From Rickettsiales bacterium UBA1997 (lineage in GTDB: Bacteria; Pseudomonadota; Alphaproteobacteria; Rickettsiales; UBA1997), in the NCBI GenBank assembly GCA_002335845.1, contig DDCV01000061.1, positions 1 to 17,561 on the forward strand: a stretch of DNA of 17,561 nucleotides. The letters are read 5' to 3'. Made by a program: the position numbers and the translations under genes. Of the stretch, positions 15,344 through 17,561 are shown piece after piece. The notes under the pieces are model-generated. The model was not told where the DNA came from. It saw nothing but the letters and a program-made list of their open reading frames with translations, and made no database searches. Position 1 is the first letter of the stretch; every line of letters begins with the position of its first letter.

Positions 15344-16672
15344 TTAATTGGCATTGATTTCAGAAGCTAAAGAACTAAGGCCACTTTTAAAAATCCTTAA
15401 ATCAACTTTATTTTCTGTAATAATAATTTGCTTAATTAGCAGGCTAATAATCCTAATCTGCTCAACTGGGAATAACTCATCCCACAAAGCCTCAATATTC
15501 TTAAAATAATTTATTATCTCCGCTTCTGATATTTCTTTGGATGCTGCACCCATAGTGTGAACTAAAATTTCTGGCTTTTTAAGAAGCTGCAATATTTGAT
15601 TTTTAACTAAATTCTCTACTTCATTTGCAGAAATTGAACCAACCTTGCAATCATCTTCAGCACTTCTAATTTTCCGACTACAGACATAATAGCGATATCT
15701 TTTAGATTTCTTGATGGTATATGTCGGCGACATCAAGCAGCCACAAACTCCACAATTAACTAACCCTTTTAAAAGTGGTGGAGTTGTCATTCTTGAATCT
15801 GGCAAAACAATCTTTTCTCGTGATTTTTTCTTAAAAATATCCTGAACTTCATCATAAATTTTATCTTCAACAATAGATTCATGTTGACCATCATATATAT
15901 TGCCCTTATGGACAGTTTTTCCAATATAAAGCGGATTCTTTAAAATCCTCTCAATAGAATTTTTATTAAATTTCTGGCCTTTATGAATTTTGCCTTTTTT
16001 TGAAACCCATTGTTTAGTGGTAAGTCCCATTTGATTAACATCACGAACAACCTGTGTAATTGAGTTGGTTTTTAAGTAATGCTTATAAATTAGCTTAATA
16101 GTTAAAGCCTCACTCTCATTAATAATCAATTTCCTGTCACCTAAATCAAAACCAAGAGGAATTTGACCTCCCATCCAAATCCCTTTCTTTTTTGAAGATT
16201 CAAATTTATCTCTAATTCTCTCACCCGTAAGCTCTCTTTCATATTGAGCAAATGACAGTAACACATTAAGCATCAACTTACCCATTGAGTTATTGGTATT
16301 GAAGCTTTGAGTAACTGAAACAAATCCACAATTTTGCGAATCAAATATTTGCACGATCTGGCTAAAATCTAAAAGTGATCTGGTTAATCGATCAATTTTA
16401 TAAACCACAACACAATCAATTTTACCCTCTTTAATATCGGTAAATAATCTTTGTAAAGCTGGCCGATCAAGATTACCTCCAGAATATCCGCCATCATCAT
16501 AATACTGAGGTAAAGCAACCCATCCTTGACCAGCTTGTGAAGCTATGTAATTTTCTGCTGATAGCCTTTGGGCATCAAGTGAATTAAACTCCTGATCAAG
16601 ACCTTCTTCATGAGATTTTCTGGTATAGATGGCACATCTTATTTTTTTATTTGGTACTGGTTCATTTATCAT
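15344..16672 (-). CDS. Large serine recombinase
   Basis: A 442-residue site-specific recombinase, somewhat short for this group. The resolvase-type catalytic domain (about 10-160) has 'AIYTRKS' with nucleophile Ser20 and Arg18, 'YKIDRLTRS' (91-99) carrying catalytic arginines, and the typical 'MGKLMLNVLLSFAQYERELT' (130-149). A 'Recombinase' DNA-binding domain follows (about 170-285), then a zinc ribbon with C307, C310, C331 and C342, then a helical C-terminus. Enzymes of this type integrate, excise or invert DNA through a Ser-DNA link. ATG 16672 shares one base with the upstream stop (TAATG) and has AGGAGG 7 nt ahead, so translation is coupled to DUF2924. All catalytic residues are visible. 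Target sites could not be identified with confidence. Confidence 0.95.
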   Translation of the reverse strand: MINEPVPNKKIRCAIYTRKSHEEGLDQEFNSLDAQRLSAENYIASQAGQGWVALPQYYDDGGYSGGNLDRPALQRLFTDIKEGKIDCVVVYKIDRLTRSLLDFSQIVQIFDSQNCGFVSVTQSFNTNNSMGKLMLNVLLSFAQYERELTGERIRDKFESSKKKGIWMGGQIPLGFDLGDRKLIINESEALTIKLIYKHYLKTNSITQVVRDVNQMGLTTKQWVSKKGKIHKGQKFNKNSIERILKNPLYIGKTVHKGNIYDGQHESIVEDKIYDEVQDIFKKKSREKIVLPDSRMTTPPLLKGLVNCGVCGCLMSPTYTIKKSKRYRYYVCSRKIRSAEDDCKVGSISANEVENLVKNQILQLLKKPEILVHTMGAASKEISEAEIINYFKNIEALWDELFPVEQIRIISLLIKQIIITENKVDLRIFKSGLSSLASEINAN

Positions 16673-17091
16673 TAATTAACCTCCTGCTTTAAATTAAAAA
16701 ACTTTGGCCCATTCCATTTTGTTCCAGTAATTTTATTTGCTACCGCCGAGAGGCTTTTGAATTTTTGACCACCATACTCGAAACCATCTTTTAAAATTTC
16801 CACCTCATAAATAACTCCGTTCCACCTTCTGTGAATTTTGGTACCAATCATTAAGTTGTTGTATTTTTTAGCACCTTTTTTGCGTGAGATCTTTTCTAAT
16901 TTATCCTTAACTTCATCACTTAAAGCTCCAATAGATAATTCTTGTATCCTGTAGGCAATTTTAGCTCTTAGATTCAGTTGGCTTGCATTATATGGCATAG
17001 GGCCATCAAAAAGAGATCGATAAAGGCTTCTCATTTCCTGGGATGTTTTATTTTGTAAATCAATAATTTGACGAGTAATGCTTCGAGCCAT
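16672..17091 (-). CDS. DUF2924 family protein
   Basis: A 139-residue protein matching DUF2924, a family found almost always directly before a serine recombinase in alphaproteobacteria. Recognisable parts are the N-terminal helices 'ITRQIIDLQNKTSQEMRSLY', 'LRAKIAYRIQELSIGAL', 'IGTKIHRRWNGVIYEVEILKD', 'GFEYGGQKFKSLSAVANKIT' and the terminal 'GTKWNGPKFFNLK', which corresponds to the family ending ITGtrWNGPrFF-L. The biochemical role is unknown; constant linkage suggests an accessory factor of recombination. It begins 3 nt after the preceding small gene and overlaps the recombinase by one base, so all are one operon. ATG 17091 is the only reasonable start. Confidence 0.9.
   Translation of the reverse strand: MARSITRQIIDLQNKTSQEMRSLYRSLFDGPMPYNASQLNLRAKIAYRIQELSIGALSDEVKDKLEKISRKKGAKKYNNLMIGTKIHRRWNGVIYEVEILKDGFEYGGQKFKSLSAVANKITGTKWNGPKFFNLKQEVN
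16680..16685 (-). promoter_or_regulatory. Strong Shine-Dalgarno site of the recombinase
   Basis: AGGAGG on the - strand, 7 nt before ATG 16672 and inside the last codons of the DUF2924 gene. It fixes the recombinase start and is far stronger than the sites of the neighbouring genes. Confidence 0.8.
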
Positions 17092-17094
17092 ATT

Positions 17095-17286
17095 CTATCT
17101 TGGTTTAGAGTTAATATCTACACCATGAACGCTTCCAAGCTCCTTAGAGTCAAGTTGATTCAGGTGATTATTTTGATCTTCCCGAGATTTTAGACGAATG
17201 ATGCTTTTTGCTAAAATATGACCAATTTCTGATAGCCTTTCATGCGAAGTTTTATTGTTAATTTCTGAATTATTTTGTAATTTCAT
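17095..17286 (-). CDS. Small conserved protein leading the DUF2924/recombinase operon
   Basis: A 63-residue protein placed 3 nt before the DUF2924 gene. Its core 'SHERLSEIGHILAKSIIRLK' (about 14-33) matches the pattern RL-E-(V/I)-x-x-(I/L)-L-A-x-x-(I/L)-x-R-L that I know from the small first gene of such loci. The rest is polar and probably disordered. I chose ATG 17286 (MKLQNNSE...). An ATG 72 nt further upstream would add a Cys-rich, hydrophobic stretch untypical of the family and would run into the divergent promoter region. Function unknown. The conserved position suggests a role with the recombinase or as a regulator. Confidence 0.65.
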   Translation of the reverse strand: MKLQNNSEINNKTSHERLSEIGHILAKSIIRLKSREDQNNHLNQLDSKELGSVHGVDINSKPR

Positions 17287-17299
17287 TTGGATAAGCGTT

Positions 17300-17341
17300 T
17301 TATTCTTCAAAATTATTCTTAAAATACTGCATGAAGAATAA
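17300..17341. repeat. 9-bp inverted repeat in the divergent region before the recombinase operon
   Basis: TTATTCTTC (17300-17308) and GAAGAATAA (17333-17341) are exact reverse complements 24 nt apart. A third ATTCTT half-site lies between them. An outer pair, TAAGCG (17292-17297) and CGCTTA (17364-17369), surrounds them. The position between two divergent genes suits an operator, and an attachment-site half is also conceivable. Confidence 0.5.
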
Positions 17342-17411
17342 GCAAAGCACAATGACACTTGATCGCTTAGTTTTACTTATGTTTACTAATTGGAAAAAAG
17401 ATGATGCGAAT

Positions 17412-17561
17412 ATGAATATTTTTATAACTTCATTTTATTCAAAAGAAGCAGCTTCTCATTTAGATGATTTGAGGTTGAATAAGATGATTCTTGAAACAGC
17501 TCAGCTTTTATCATCTGCTTATCGTCATTTATTTGGTGATGATGAGCTGCTTTATAAAGAT
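17412..17561 (+). CDS. Phage-like protein of unknown function, 5' part only
   Basis: Fifty codons are visible before the window ends. The start 'MNIFITSFYSKEAASHLDDL' followed by 'RLNKMILETAQLLSSAYRHL' resembles a family common in phages that begins MNIFVL, has an (A)A-x-x-x-x-D-x-H/R-x-x-KM segment, and continues with LE-(T/S)-AQ-(L/M)-L. I know it only as uncharacterised phage or phage-like proteins; some are annotated as DNA glycosylase-like, which I cannot confirm. ATG 17412 is chosen from the family N-terminus. In-frame ATGs at 17331, 17352 and 17379 are alternatives, and none has a clear ribosome binding site. The gene is divergent from the recombinase operon, so it may lie in the same mobile element. 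Confidence 0.6.
   Translation, partial: MNIFITSFYSKEAASHLDDLRLNKMILETAQLLSSAYRHLFGDDELLYKD

Noticed and set aside
1..17561. CRISPR array, insertion-sequence ends, rRNA
   Set aside because: No regularly spaced repeats, no transposase gene with terminal inverted repeats and no rRNA-like sequence were seen. The Cas4-like domain belongs to the helicase fusion and is not evidence of CRISPR.

Overview
The window is AT-rich and reads as the chromosome of an alphaproteobacterium, most likely a member of the Rickettsiales. The main reasons are the threonyl-tRNA synthetase, whose sequence is strongly Rickettsia-like from memory and carries the alphaproteobacterial NCPCH variant of its zinc motif, and the DUF2924/recombinase module, which is typical of alphaproteobacteria. 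No database search was possible, so the taxonomy is inferred.

Left part (1-7107) is core genome. A tripartite RND efflux operon runs on the + strand: the C-terminal end of a periplasmic adaptor, a full AcrB-type permease and a NodT-type outer-membrane lipoprotein, with 4-nt and 1-nt junctions. It converges on thrS (- strand), 4 nt away. A tRNA-Ala(GGC) gene with encoded CCA follows on the + strand.

Right part (7108-17561) looks accessory and begins directly at the tRNA 3' end. First comes about 660 bp with inverted repeats and two unrecognised, divergent 59-residue reading frames around a palindrome. Then comes a three-gene restriction-modification operon on the - strand: a C5-cytosine methyltransferase, a nuclease with a DUF3883-like PD-(D/E)xK domain, and a second C5-cytosine methyltransferase. 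Reading frames overlap and the two downstream genes have strong ribosome binding sites. Divergent from it is a 1107-residue fusion of a Cas4/RecB-like Fe-S nuclease, a DEDD/RNase H-fold exonuclease-like domain and a Upf1-like SF1 helicase (TM0106-type). Restriction system and helicase-nuclease share one 319-bp intergenic region and together look like a small defence island.

Last, on the - strand, is a compact recombination module: a 63-residue protein, a DUF2924 protein, a large serine recombinase and a 138-residue helix-turn-helix protein. It starts from a divergent region with a 9-bp inverted repeat. A phage-like gene begins on the other side of that region and runs off the window.

The most interesting candidates are the pairing of a two-methyltransferase, probably type IIS-like, restriction system with a nuclease-exonuclease-helicase fusion, and the structured, possibly coding stretch between the tRNA and that island. 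Neither end of an integrated element could be proven from this window.
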